Of a DNA stretch of 51,459 nt, positions 1 to 7,172 are shown piece after piece. The notes under the pieces were generated by a model that saw nothing but the letters and a program-made list of their open reading frames with translations, did not search any database and had not been told where the DNA came from. Origin of the DNA: Labrenzia sp. DG1229 (lineage in GTDB: Bacteria > Pseudomonadota > Alphaproteobacteria > Rhizobiales > Stappiaceae). The position numbers were made by a program, and so were the translations under genes. The stretch covers positions 387,838 to 439,296 of the forward strand of contig NZ_KI928921.1 in assembly GCF_000521215.1 (NCBI RefSeq), given 5' to 3'. The number at the start of each line of letters is the position of its first letter. The first letter of the stretch is position 1.

Positions 1-254
1 CCGTCCACCGTGATGTGATGGAATTTTGCCCAGGTTCCAATCGTGCCATTGTTGGCCTCAAGAGCGGACCGGATGATGTCCTTCATGGCATTCTTGTCTG
101 AGACGCTGATCCCGTCGTCCGGGTCGAGCATGATCACCTGCATGTCGTCGTGATAGATCTCGTCAAGAATGGTGTCATTGTTTCTGGAGACGTTTTGAAT
201 CAGCGTTTCAATCACATCCCTGACTTCATGTGCGGGGTCTTTAGCTTCGGTCAT
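1..254 (-). CDS. SnoaL/NTF2-like protein, partial
   Basis: The reading frame starts at an ATG at 252-254 and runs off the left edge without a stop, giving at least 84 residues. The visible protein begins MTEAKDPAHEVRDVIETLIQ and contains a stretch around NDTILDEIYHDDMQVIMLDPDDG, which resembles the start of SnoaL/NTF2-like cone-fold proteins, where an N-terminal helix precedes an acidic loop. The start overlaps the last 14 bases of the upstream peroxiredoxin-like gene, so the two are probably translated from one message. Proteins of this fold bind or isomerise small molecules, or have no enzymatic role; nothing here identifies a substrate. The family call rests on general pattern only. Confidence 0.55.
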   Translation of the reverse strand, partial: MTEAKDPAHEVRDVIETLIQNVSRNNDTILDEIYHDDMQVIMLDPDDGISVSDKNAMKDIIRSALEANNGTIGTWAKFHHITVD

Positions 255-783
255 TGTGGGTCCCTCTTACCGGGTAGTTGTTGTCGGGATTCTTGATGAA
301 ATTCAGTCCCATCAGAACCGAGGAAAGCGCCGGACGGGCAAAGGGTGCATTCGAAATATCGGTTACCTGTAGCTTGCCCTCGTCGTTGACGACGAAGAGG
401 CCGGGTTCGGAAAAAGGACGGTCCGTTTCCTGCGCGGATCGGGGATTGGACACATAAAGACCGAGTTCCCGCATCTGAGGAATGTCGAGATTGAACCCGA
501 CAGGGAAGCTGACGCCGGCCTCTGCAATCTGCTCCCTGGCGCGGTCTTCTGGGTCGGCGGATACGGCAACGACATCGATGCCGATCTTGGCCAGATCCGG
601 GGCAATCTCGCCAAGTTCCTTCAGGTATCGGGTGCATATCGGGCAATGTTTGCCGCGGTAAACGGCTACGAGCCGCCAGTCGTGACCGGTGCCAGGCTTG
701 CCAAGCTCCAGATTGCCACCGCCGAGTTGCGGTACGGTAATTTTGGGGAAAGTCTCGCCTACAAGGGGTTTGTTGTTTGTCAT
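241..783 (-). CDS. AhpC/TSA-family peroxiredoxin-like protein
   Basis: This 180-residue thioredoxin-fold protein probably reduces peroxides through a reactive thiol in the cytoplasm. The sequence shows the characteristic VYRGKHCPICTRYLKEL segment with C47 and C50 at the end of the first beta strand, followed by VVAVSADPEDRAREQIAE and SFPVGFNLDIPQMRELG, the usual order in peroxiredoxin-like AhpC/TSA proteins. The ATG at 781-783 is chosen because the residues upstream of it (longer in-frame extension to 939) run into the divergent promoter and look non-coding. It overlaps the NTF2-like gene downstream. The intergenic region to the divergent TetR gene carries a repeated operator-like element, so repression by that TetR protein is likely. 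No signal peptide is seen. Whether it acts as a peroxidase or as a disulfide reductase cannot be told from sequence. Confidence 0.85.
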   Translation of the reverse strand: MTNNKPLVGETFPKITVPQLGGGNLELGKPGTGHDWRLVAVYRGKHCPICTRYLKELGEIAPDLAKIGIDVVAVSADPEDRAREQIAEAGVSFPVGFNLDIPQMRELGLYVSNPRSAQETDRPFSEPGLFVVNDEGKLQVTDISNAPFARPALSSVLMGLNFIKNPDNNYPVRGTHNDRS

Positions 784-795
784 CCATGTCTCCGT

Positions 796-865
796 GATAT
801 ATATAATGATCGATACATAAATATTGTGAGCCAGCAGAGTCAAGAGATATATATTGAACGATACA
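796..865. promoter_or_regulatory. Repeated operator-like element in divergent TetR/peroxiredoxin promoter
   Basis: Two copies of a near-identical element occur at 796-817 and 846-865. Both start with GATATATAT and end with TGA(T/A)CGATACA, and they differ by a 2-base indel and one or two substitutions. They flank a possible minus-strand promoter with -35 TTGACT (complement of 838-843). Their position between a TetR-family gene and its divergent neighbour makes them good candidates for the TetR binding sites. This is inference from repetition and position. Confidence 0.6.
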
Positions 866-871
866 AAAAAA

Positions 872-1459
872 ATGGGACGCCCACGAACATTTGATGGCCG
901 GCAAGCTCTGATGGCGGCGATGAATGTGTTTTGGGCCAAGGGTTACGACGGTGCGTCGCTGAAAGACCTGACGAAGGCAATGGGCATCAGTGGTCCCAGC
1001 ATGTATGCGGCCTTCGGCGACAAGCGCGAACTGTTTCTGAAAACCATAGATCTTTACGGGGACGTCGACGGCTGCGCGCCGATTGTCGTCTTCGAAGGCG
1101 AACCCGACATTCGACTGGCCGTCAGGGGATTTCTGGAAGAAGTCATCGTCTATGCGACCGCACACGAGAGTGGTGCCAAGGGCTGTTTCCTGGCATCAAG
1201 CGTTTCGGCAAGCATTGGTGAGGTGGAGGGTGTCAAGGAGAGGGTCGAAAAGGCGATCGACGATACAGACCGGCGTCTGGCGGCCCGCTTTGATCTTGAA
1301 AAGGAGAAGAAGGTTCTGCCACAGACATTTCCGTCGCTGGAACGGGCGCGGCTGCTTTACGACATCAGGCAGGGATACATGTTTCGCGGAAGAGCGGGCT
1401 GGACCGCCGAGGCAATGCGGCAGGATCTGGATGACCGGGTCAGCATGATACTTGCCTAG
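872..1459 (+). CDS. TetR/AcrR-family transcriptional regulator
   Basis: The product is a 195-residue DNA-binding repressor of the TetR family. The N-terminus MGRPRTFDGRQALMAAMNVF followed by FWAKGYDGASLKDLTKAMGISGPSMYAAFGDKRELF is the standard TetR helix-turn-helix with the trailing YxxFxxKxxLF recognition region; the remainder is the variable ligand-binding domain with a cysteine in AKGCFLASS. A TTG at 854 would add six residues (MNDTKK), but it lies inside one of the two operator-like repeats, so the ATG at 872 is preferred although no strong ribosome-binding site precedes it. It probably represses the divergent peroxiredoxin/NTF2-like pair and itself. The inducer is unknown; a cysteine-based or electrophile-sensing mechanism is possible but not shown. 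Confidence 0.88.
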   Translation: MGRPRTFDGRQALMAAMNVFWAKGYDGASLKDLTKAMGISGPSMYAAFGDKRELFLKTIDLYGDVDGCAPIVVFEGEPDIRLAVRGFLEEVIVYATAHESGAKGCFLASSVSASIGEVEGVKERVEKAIDDTDRRLAARFDLEKEKKVLPQTFPSLERARLLYDIRQGYMFRGRAGWTAEAMRQDLDDRVSMILA

Positions 1460-1589
1460 GGTCAGGACCCATTTATCCGGAAGCCCGCAACGACCGCTTA
1501 GAGCCCTTTGTGGCCCGGCTCATGTTGTTCAAGAGGCTTATCTCAGCCCCCCGAGCGCAGAGGCCCAAGGATCGCGCTGGGACGGCCGA

Positions 1590-2642
1590 TCATGGGCGCT
1601 GCATAGGTGTTTCGGTTAACGCGTCCCAGGCGTCTTCTTGCTTTCGCGCGGCCTGCAAGCTGTCCCAGACCTCTGCCACAAAGGGGTCAGCCGCGGCCAT
1701 CTCGGAGACAAGCGCGTCCCAGGCTACCCGGAGGCTGTCCAGGGTCTCGGGGCTGTAAAGGCGGACGTCCACGCCCTCTTCTGCCATTTGCTCGACGGCG
1801 GCGGCTTGTGAGTATTCCATCCGCAGGACCGAACGCACCGCGTTGGTTCTGGCCGCCATGTCGATGATCGTGCGCTGGCTGTCTGTCAGGCCGTCCCAAA
1901 CGTCGCGGTTGATGACCAACTCAATCATCGTCGAGGGTTGGTGCCAGCCGGGGAAATAGTAGAAGGAAGCCACGCGTGGAAAACCCAGCGCAAGATCCAC
2001 CTGGGGAAAGCTGAATTCAGTCCCGTCGATGACGCCACGTTCAAGCGATGGAAAGATCTCTCCGCCTGGGATCAGCACGGTATCCGCACCTAGGCTTGCC
2101 AGCATTTCCGAGGCCAGCCCCGTCCAGCGCAGCTTGAGCCCGGCAAAATCGTCGGTTCCTTCGATAGGTGTGTTGAACCAGCCGCCCGATTCCATGCCGG
2201 TGAAGGTTAGTGGCATAGTCACGAGGTCAAAGCCCGCGTCGTCATACATGCGCTGATTGAGCTCGAGCCCGCCGCCTTCGTAGAACCAAGCCATATAATC
2301 GAGCGCCTGCGGCCCGAACGGCATCGACGTGAAAAACGACGCAACGGGCAAGGACCCATGAAGGTAGGCTGCGGCGGTATAGCCCGCTTCGATCTCGCCG
2401 TCAGAGACCGCCTGTTGAATGTCGAACGGTGGGACAATCGCGCCTGGTTCCGCCAGCTCGATCTGGATCGTCCCGGCGGAGGCTGCCTCGACGTCTGCTT
2501 CGAACTGCCGGATCGTGTTGACGACCGGAAGGCTGGTCGAAAAAGCCGATTGCAGGGTGATTGTGACATCCTGCGCAAGGCTCGGCCCGCTCATGGCCAC
2601 AAAGGGTAAGACAGCTAGGGCCAGTTTGGTCATCCTTGTCAT
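1590..2642 (-). CDS. TRAP transporter solute-binding protein (DctP family), orphan
   Basis: This 350-residue periplasmic protein belongs to the DctP family that delivers organic acids or similar solutes to TRAP transporters. A cleavable signal peptide ends near residue 23 (SGPSLAQ). The mature protein has the family landmarks VNTIRQFEADVEAASAG, the FNTPIEGTDDFAGLKLR segment with the conserved arginine region used for carboxylate binding, and GTEFSFPQVDLALGF. A GGAGG ribosome-binding site precedes the ATG at 2642. The small and large membrane subunits (DctQ and DctM) that normally sit beside it are absent from both sides: TetR lies downstream and phaB upstream. It may serve a TRAP permease encoded elsewhere, or act as a sensor partner. 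The substrate cannot be predicted. Confidence 0.9.
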   Translation of the reverse strand: MTRMTKLALAVLPFVAMSGPSLAQDVTITLQSAFSTSLPVVNTIRQFEADVEAASAGTIQIELAEPGAIVPPFDIQQAVSDGEIEAGYTAAAYLHGSLPVASFFTSMPFGPQALDYMAWFYEGGGLELNQRMYDDAGFDLVTMPLTFTGMESGGWFNTPIEGTDDFAGLKLRWTGLASEMLASLGADTVLIPGGEIFPSLERGVIDGTEFSFPQVDLALGFPRVASFYYFPGWHQPSTMIELVINRDVWDGLTDSQRTIIDMAARTNAVRSVLRMEYSQAAAVEQMAEEGVDVRLYSPETLDSLRVAWDALVSEMAAADPFVAEVWDSLQAARKQEDAWDALTETPMQRP

Positions 2643-2937
2643 GTTGTCCTCCGGGACTGTTGCGTTAGTTTTTTAGGGTGCGCGATTGTCGATGTGCCGG
2701 ATGCTTTCGAAATGTGGATCAAAGCTGCCTCCATTATCCGTGAACTTACACGTATTTGTTCAAGATCAAACTGCAGCTTTGTCCCGCTCTGCGGTCAATC
2801 GCGCTTCAAGGATTTCAAATTTGACTTCGAAATTCCTGCACGGCGCACAGAACCAGCAGCATATTGACGGTGTGGGACAGGATCGCTTGTTTGCCATATC
2901 CGGTGCAGGGTTCTGTTGAGCCTGCAGGCGCCTTTTA
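2643..2937. other. Intergenic region upstream of TRAP binding protein
   Basis: About 295 bases lie between the TRAP gene start and the phaB terminator. They should hold the minus-strand promoter of the TRAP gene. Short open frames occur here but lack ribosome-binding sites and recognisable sequence, so no gene is called. No clear repeat or operator was found. Confidence 0.5.
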
Positions 2938-2938
2938 C

Positions 2939-2967
2939 CAAAAAGGGGCGCCAAGCAGGCGCCCCTT
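2939..2967 (-). terminator. Rho-independent terminator of phaB
   Basis: A perfect 10-bp inverted repeat (AAGGGGCGCC at 2943-2952 and GGCGCCCCTT at 2958-2967) with a 5-base loop is followed on the minus strand by a T run. It lies 28 bases past the phaB stop codon. Confidence 0.9.
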
Positions 2968-2994
2968 GAACCTGGAATATATCACGCGGTCTGG

Positions 2995-3723
2995 TCAGCC
3001 GTTCGCGACGTATTGACCGCCGTTGATTGTCATCACCGCACCGGTCATGAACGCGGCCGCGTCGGAGGCAAGGTAGACAACGGTCTGTGCAATTTCCTCA
3101 GGATGGCCGAGACGGCCAACCGGGATACCGGAAATGATGGACTCCAAGACCTTTTCCGGCATGGCGGCGACCATGTCCGTGTTGATATAGCCCGGACAGA
3201 CGCAATTGACGGTTATGCCCTTGAAGGCATTTTCCTGCGCCAGAGCCTTGGTAAATCCAATCACACCCGCCTTGGCAGCCGAGTAGTTCGTCTGGCCCAT
3301 CTGACCTTTCTGGCCGTTGATGGAGGAGATGTTGATGACGCGACCAGATCCGCGACCACGCATGCCGTTGATGACCGGATGGGTCATCGTGAACATGGAA
3401 TCAAGGTTCGTCGACATGACTGCGCGCCACTGGTCGAAGCTCATCTTGTGGAACATGCCGTCCCTTGTGATGCCGGCATTGTTGACCAGCACTTCAACAG
3501 GGCCAAGTTCACTTTCAACCTGCGCTATTCCAGCTGCACAGGCGTCAGGGTCGGAGACATCCCATTTGTAGACATGAATGCCGGTGTCGGCCTTGAAGGC
3601 CTCCGCTTTTTCAGTATTGCCGGCGTAGGTGGCTGCCACGGTGTAGCCGGCGTCTTTCAGACCGCGCGAAATTGCTTCGCCGATGCCGCGCGTTCCACCA
3701 GTGACCAATGCGACCTTGCTCAT
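2995..3723 (-). CDS. phaB: Acetoacetyl-CoA reductase (NADPH), PhaB
   Basis: The enzyme reduces acetoacetyl-CoA to (R)-3-hydroxybutyryl-CoA, the second step of polyhydroxybutyrate synthesis. It is a 242-residue classical short-chain dehydrogenase with the cofactor motif TGGTRGIG at residues 8-15, NNAG at 81-84, and the catalytic set S134, Y147 and K151 within NISSINGQKGQMGQTNYSAA, a segment very typical of PhaB. The C-terminus ends in GAVMTINGGQYVANG, as in other PhaB proteins. An AGGAGGAA ribosome-binding site precedes the ATG at 3723. It follows phaA on the same strand after a 137-base gap that contains several hairpins, and ends before a strong terminator. The main alternative, FabG, is less likely given the PhaB-specific motif and the neighbouring phaA and phaR. 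Confidence 0.96.
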   Translation of the reverse strand: MSKVALVTGGTRGIGEAISRGLKDAGYTVAATYAGNTEKAEAFKADTGIHVYKWDVSDPDACAAGIAQVESELGPVEVLVNNAGITRDGMFHKMSFDQWRAVMSTNLDSMFTMTHPVINGMRGRGSGRVINISSINGQKGQMGQTNYSAAKAGVIGFTKALAQENAFKGITVNCVCPGYINTDMVAAMPEKVLESIISGIPVGRLGHPEEIAQTVVYLASDAAAFMTGAVMTINGGQYVANG

Positions 3724-3860
3724 TCCCCTTCCTCCTGACTTCCAGTTGGGGCCCTGTGGGTTTGCGCCCCAGGGCTCTTCGAAATTCTGTTTTTCCAGAA
3801 TTTGCGATTTTCAATCATGGCCGGACCGATCCGGCCATGATCCTTGTCAATATCCGACGA
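3724..3860 (-). other. phaA-phaB intergenic hairpin cluster
   Basis: The gap holds three inverted repeats in a row. One is a perfect 11-bp stem (TCATGGCCGGA at 3815-3825 with TCCGGCCATGA at 3830-3840, 4-base loop). A second has arms AAATTCTG (3782-3789) and CAGAATTT (3796-3803). A third, weaker one pairs GCCCTG with CAGGGC in the stretch next to phaB. None is followed by a long U tract, so they look like processing or attenuation structures rather than simple terminators. Function is inferred only. Confidence 0.5.
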
Positions 3861-5042
3861 TCAGCGCTCCAGGCACATGGCGACGCCCATGCCGCCACCG
3901 ATGCAAAGCGTGGCGAGGCCCTTCTTGGCGGCGCGGCGCTTCATTTCATGGAGCAGGGTGGTCAGGACGCGGGCACCGGATGCACCAATCGGGTGTCCGA
4001 TCGCGATTGCCCCGCCATTGACATTGACGATATCGGGGTTCCAGCCCATGTCCTTGTTCACGGCACAGGCTTGCGCGGCGAAGGCTTCGTTTGCCTCGAC
4101 GAGATCGAGATCGGCAGCAGCCCAGCCGGCTTTCTCAAGCGCCTTGCGGGACGCCGGGATCGGGCCGGACCCCATGATCGCGGGATCAACACCTGCCGTT
4201 GACCAGGACGCGATGCGGGCAAGCGGGGTCAGACCGCGCTTTTCCGCTTCGGCGGCGCTCATGACGAGAATGGCGGCTGCGCCGTCATTGATGCCCGACG
4301 CGTTTGCGGCCGTCACCGAGCCTTCCTTGGAGAAAGCTGGACGCAGCTTGGCGACGCTTTCGAGGGTCGCGCCGTGGCGGATGTATTCGTCGTCCTCGAC
4401 TACGCGTTCCGACCGGCGTTCCTTGACAGTGACCGGTGTGATTTCGTCCTTGAACCTGCCCGCCTTCTGGGCAGCTTCCGCCTTGTTCTGGGAGGCGACA
4501 GCGAACTCGTCCTGCTGATCACGGCTGATCTGCCACTTTTCGGCGACGTTCTCGGCCGTCTGACCCATGTGATAGCCGTTGAATGCGTCCCAGAGGCCAT
4601 CCTTGATCATGGTGTCGATCATCTTATAATCGCCCATCTTGTGACCGCTGCGCATATAGGCGGCATGCGGAGAGAGCGACATGCTTTCCTGGCCGCCGGC
4701 CATCATGATGTTGGCGTCACCAGTCTGAATCTGCTGCGCTGCGATAGCAACCGTACGCAGGCCCGAACCACATACCTGGTTCAATGTCCAGGCGCTCGAA
4801 CTGTCGGCGATGCCGGCATTGATCGCGGCCTGTCGGGCGGGGTTCTGGCCTTGCGCTGCGGTCAGCACCTGACCAAAGACGACTTCGTCAATGTCACCAC
4901 CGTCCACGCCGGCCTGTTCCATAGCGGCTTTCATGACAATGGTGCCCAGATCATGCGCCGGAACGTTAGCGAAGGCACCGTTGAAGGACCCTACGGGTGT
5001 GCGGGTCGCGCTGACAATGACGATATCGGTGGAAGCGCTCAT
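3861..5042 (-). CDS. phaA: Acetyl-CoA acetyltransferase (beta-ketothiolase), PhaA
   Basis: The product condenses two acetyl-CoA molecules to acetoacetyl-CoA, feeding PhaB. At 393 residues it has the normal biosynthetic thiolase length. The acyl-accepting cysteine is C91 in NQVCGSGLRTV, and the base/second cysteine pair is H350 in GHPIGASGAR and C380 in CIGGGMGVA. The start at 5042 begins MSASTDIVIVSATRTPVGSF, the expected thiolase N-terminus; in-frame extension upstream runs opposite phaR and is rejected. The CDS lies upstream of phaB in the same orientation. The polymerase gene phaC is not in this window, which is usual for rhizobial-type genomes. The divergent phaR gene probably links its expression to polymer status. 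Confidence 0.96.
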   Translation of the reverse strand: MSASTDIVIVSATRTPVGSFNGAFANVPAHDLGTIVMKAAMEQAGVDGGDIDEVVFGQVLTAAQGQNPARQAAINAGIADSSSAWTLNQVCGSGLRTVAIAAQQIQTGDANIMMAGGQESMSLSPHAAYMRSGHKMGDYKMIDTMIKDGLWDAFNGYHMGQTAENVAEKWQISRDQQDEFAVASQNKAEAAQKAGRFKDEITPVTVKERRSERVVEDDEYIRHGATLESVAKLRPAFSKEGSVTAANASGINDGAAAILVMSAAEAEKRGLTPLARIASWSTAGVDPAIMGSGPIPASRKALEKAGWAAADLDLVEANEAFAAQACAVNKDMGWNPDIVNVNGGAIAIGHPIGASGARVLTTLLHEMKRRAAKKGLATLCIGGGMGVAMCLER

Positions 5043-5339
5043 TCTACTCTCCAGGACTAGGGGCCAAGTGGCCACAGAAGGTGGGTGCCGTCGGGGCACC
5101 TTTTGATCCTTATCGATGAGAGGACTAGAAACTGCCGTTGGTATCGTGTCAACCGTATCAGCCCTTATCAGGGCTCTCTTTTCGCATTTGCGGTATAATC
5201 CTTTCGTCGGCGCACATAAAAAGAGTGGCACGATCCGATACGATTGGCTTAGTCTCACTATTGGAGGAGATGACGGGTCTGCGGAGGCCCTCTCATCAAA
5301 CGGAAAACTAGCCGGAAGGCTGACAGGCGGATATGACGG
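5043..5339. promoter_or_regulatory. phaA/phaR divergent promoter region
   Basis: This 297-base region separates the two starts. A perfect TATAAT at 5194-5199 faces phaR, with no good -35 at the expected distance. The stretch around 5150-5220 is AT-richer than the flanks. PhaR is known in related organisms to bind near phasin and pha promoters, so binding here is plausible, but no site could be identified by eye. Confidence 0.5.
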
Positions 5340-5933
5340 ATGGCCAAGACGAACGAGCCTACAATCATCAAGAAATACGCCAACAGGCGGCTCTACAACA
5401 CGGGCACCAGCACCTATGTCACGCTTGAGGATCTGGCGGTGATGGTGAAGGGAGAAGAGGATTTTGTGGTCTTTGACGCCAAATCGGGAGATGACATCAC
5501 CCGCTCGGTGCTGACCCAGATCATCTTCGAACAGGAAAGCAAGGGGCAAAATCTTCTACCGGTCACCTTTTTGCGACAGCTGATCCGGTTTTATGGCGAC
5601 AGCATGCAGGGACTGGTTCCGAGCTTCCTGGAATATTCAATGACGTCACTGACGAAAGAGCAGGAAAAACTGCGTTCGCAGATGAGCGAAGCATTCGGGG
5701 CAACGGCATTCGACGCCATCGAGGACCAGGTCAAGCGAAATACGGAAATGTTTGAACGGGCAATGAAGATGTTCATGCCCTTTCCGGCAGGCGAGGGGGG
5801 GACTGCCGAGGGTTCGGAACCTGCGGCCGGTACGGCGAAAAACGAGAAGTCCGCTTCCGGTGATCTGGACCAAATGAAAAGGCAGCTTGAAGAGATGCAA
5901 AAGAAGATCAACCAGCTGACAGACAAGTCCTGA
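5340..5933 (+). CDS. phaR: Polyhydroxyalkanoate synthesis regulator PhaR
   Basis: PhaR represses phasin and pha genes and is released when it binds polymer granules. The 197-residue protein opens with the highly conserved PHB accumulation regulatory DNA-binding domain (PTIIKKYANRRLYNTGTSTY, then TLEDLAVMVKGEEDFVVFDAKSGDDITRSVLTQII). A central LPVTFLRQLIRFYGDSMQGLVPSFLE segment corresponds to the PHB-accumulation region. The C-terminal third is low-complexity (Gly, Ala, Glu) and ends in a predicted coiled coil, DLDQMKRQLEEMQKKINQL. The ATG at 5340 matches the family N-terminus, though the ribosome-binding site is weak. It is divergent from phaA. Confidence 0.96.
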   Translation: MAKTNEPTIIKKYANRRLYNTGTSTYVTLEDLAVMVKGEEDFVVFDAKSGDDITRSVLTQIIFEQESKGQNLLPVTFLRQLIRFYGDSMQGLVPSFLEYSMTSLTKEQEKLRSQMSEAFGATAFDAIEDQVKRNTEMFERAMKMFMPFPAGEGGTAEGSEPAAGTAKNEKSASGDLDQMKRQLEEMQKKINQLTDKS

Positions 5934-5943
5934 TCATGCCGGC

Positions 5944-6453
5944 GTGAGTGCATTTGAGACGAGGCCCGTCGACGGACTTCGCATCGTTGCACTGGAAACC
6001 GTACCAGAGGCTGTCGGTCAGATCGTTCAGTGGTTTGAGAACGAGTGGCCGGACTGGTACGGTCCTGACGGTCCCGGCAACCCTGCATCCGACCTGCAAC
6101 AATGCCTGGATGGCAGCCGCATACTGCCCCGGTGCCTCGTCGCTGTCGACAATGTGTCAAATCCGGTCGGAACCGTGTCACTCCGGGATACCTCACCCGG
6201 ATCGGACAGGTATCCGGGTGTCTGGTTGACCGCACTCCTCGTTCCTCACACCAGGCGGCAGTCCGGGATTGGCGGCATGCTTGTTTCTGCAGCCGAAGGA
6301 GAAGCCGGTCGTCTCGGATTTGACGAAATCCACGCGACGACCGGATCGGCGCAATCCCTGCTCGTACGCCGGGGCTGGAAACTTCATGACACCTTGAAGG
6401 TGGACCCCGGCATGCTCCAGATATTCAGAAAATCACTAAAGCAGTCCTGCTGA
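5944..6453 (+). CDS. GNAT-family N-acetyltransferase
   Basis: A 169-residue protein starting at GTG (5944), ten bases after phaR, so the two may be co-transcribed. It has a GNAT layout: an N-terminal region with a hydrophobic strand, VGTVSLRDTSPGSDRYPGVWLTALLVPHTRRQSGIGGML, where RRQSGIGGML is the acetyl-CoA pyrophosphate-binding loop, followed by VSAAEGEAGRLGFDEIHATTG and LLVRRGWKLHDTL near the C-terminus. The acceptor molecule is unknown. GTG is the only start that keeps the whole domain; no strong ribosome-binding site is seen. It converges with the GlcG/HbpS-like gene, the two stops lying only about 15 bases apart. Confidence 0.85.
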   Translation: MSAFETRPVDGLRIVALETVPEAVGQIVQWFENEWPDWYGPDGPGNPASDLQQCLDGSRILPRCLVAVDNVSNPVGTVSLRDTSPGSDRYPGVWLTALLVPHTRRQSGIGGMLVSAAEGEAGRLGFDEIHATTGSAQSLLVRRGWKLHDTLKVDPGMLQIFRKSLKQSC

Positions 6454-6467
6454 CCGTTCGTGGCTGA

Positions 6468-6902
6468 TCAGCCGCAATCCGGGATCAGGCCAACGGTTTC
6501 GATGCCTGCCACCGCGCAAGTTTCGTCATTTTCGGATGTGTCGCCGGTGATGCCGACAGCGCCAAGCGTGTCACCGGCTTCGTTCCTCACCAGGACACCA
6601 CCTGGAACCGGGATGATGTTGCCGCCAGCAACACCGTTCAGTGCATTGACGAAATGCGGTCGTGTTTCCGCGTTGGCATTCAGCCATCTGGTGCCCGTTC
6701 CGACAGCGAGTGCGCCGTTTGCCTTGCCTGTCGCTATTTCGGGACGCAGGTTCGATGATCCGTCCTGTCTTTTCAGGATGATTGTGTGGCCGCCGGCATC
6801 CAGGACAACGACGGTCAACGGTTTCAAACCGAGCTCGGCCGCCTTTGCAAATGCGGCGGAAGTGATGGTCTCTGCCGTTGAAAGTGAAATGCCATTTGCC
6901 AT
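6468..6902 (-). CDS. GlcG/HbpS-family heme-binding-like protein
   Basis: This 144-residue protein has the GlcG/HbpS (DUF336) pattern: STAETITSAAFAKAAELGLKPLTVVVLDAGGHTIILKRQDGS, then RPEIATGKANGALAVG, and the glycine-rich IIPVPGGVLVRNEAGDTLGAVGITGDTSENDETCAVAGIE at the C-terminus. Members bind heme or iron or act in glycolate or propanediol loci; function is often unknown. A GGAAGGA ribosome-binding site precedes the ATG at 6902. No signal peptide is present, so it is probably cytoplasmic. It diverges from a gamma-glutamyltransferase gene with a 270-base gap. The context does not assign a pathway. Confidence 0.9.
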   Translation of the reverse strand: MANGISLSTAETITSAAFAKAAELGLKPLTVVVLDAGGHTIILKRQDGSSNLRPEIATGKANGALAVGTGTRWLNANAETRPHFVNALNGVAGGNIIPVPGGVLVRNEAGDTLGAVGITGDTSENDETCAVAGIETVGLIPDCG

Positions 6903-7172
6903 TGATTGTCATCCTTCCGGAGGTTCATATCGAGTACGGGTCAGACACGTGCCAGCAGGGAGTTTGCCACCGCATGACCCGGACATCGAGCCGCATGGTT
7001 CGTATTGCCGCGCAACCGGTGAGGGTTTGCGAATTTGACTGCCACTCCTTAAGGTGCTGGCCGCAATCAGGGTTTGCTACCAGAACAGCGTGCTGACGAA
7101 TAGATGGCTTTGCCGAGAAACTTCTGCGGCGAAACGGAACAAATGAAGAGAAATTCGGGTGGGAGGAATTCA

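Noticed and set aside
251..1165. Minus-strand open frame of 304 codons
   Set aside because: It overlaps the peroxiredoxin gene in another frame and crosses the TetR gene; Arg-rich sequence is typical of shadow frames.
1459..1470. GGGTC-AG-GACCC palindrome at the TetR stop codon, thought of as an insertion-sequence end
   Set aside because: No second copy, target duplication or transposase remnant was found within the window.
5270..5311. Short 13-residue leader-peptide-like frame before phaR
   Set aside because: The GGAGGAG site is only about one base from the ATG, too close for normal initiation, and the peptide shows no regulatory codon run.
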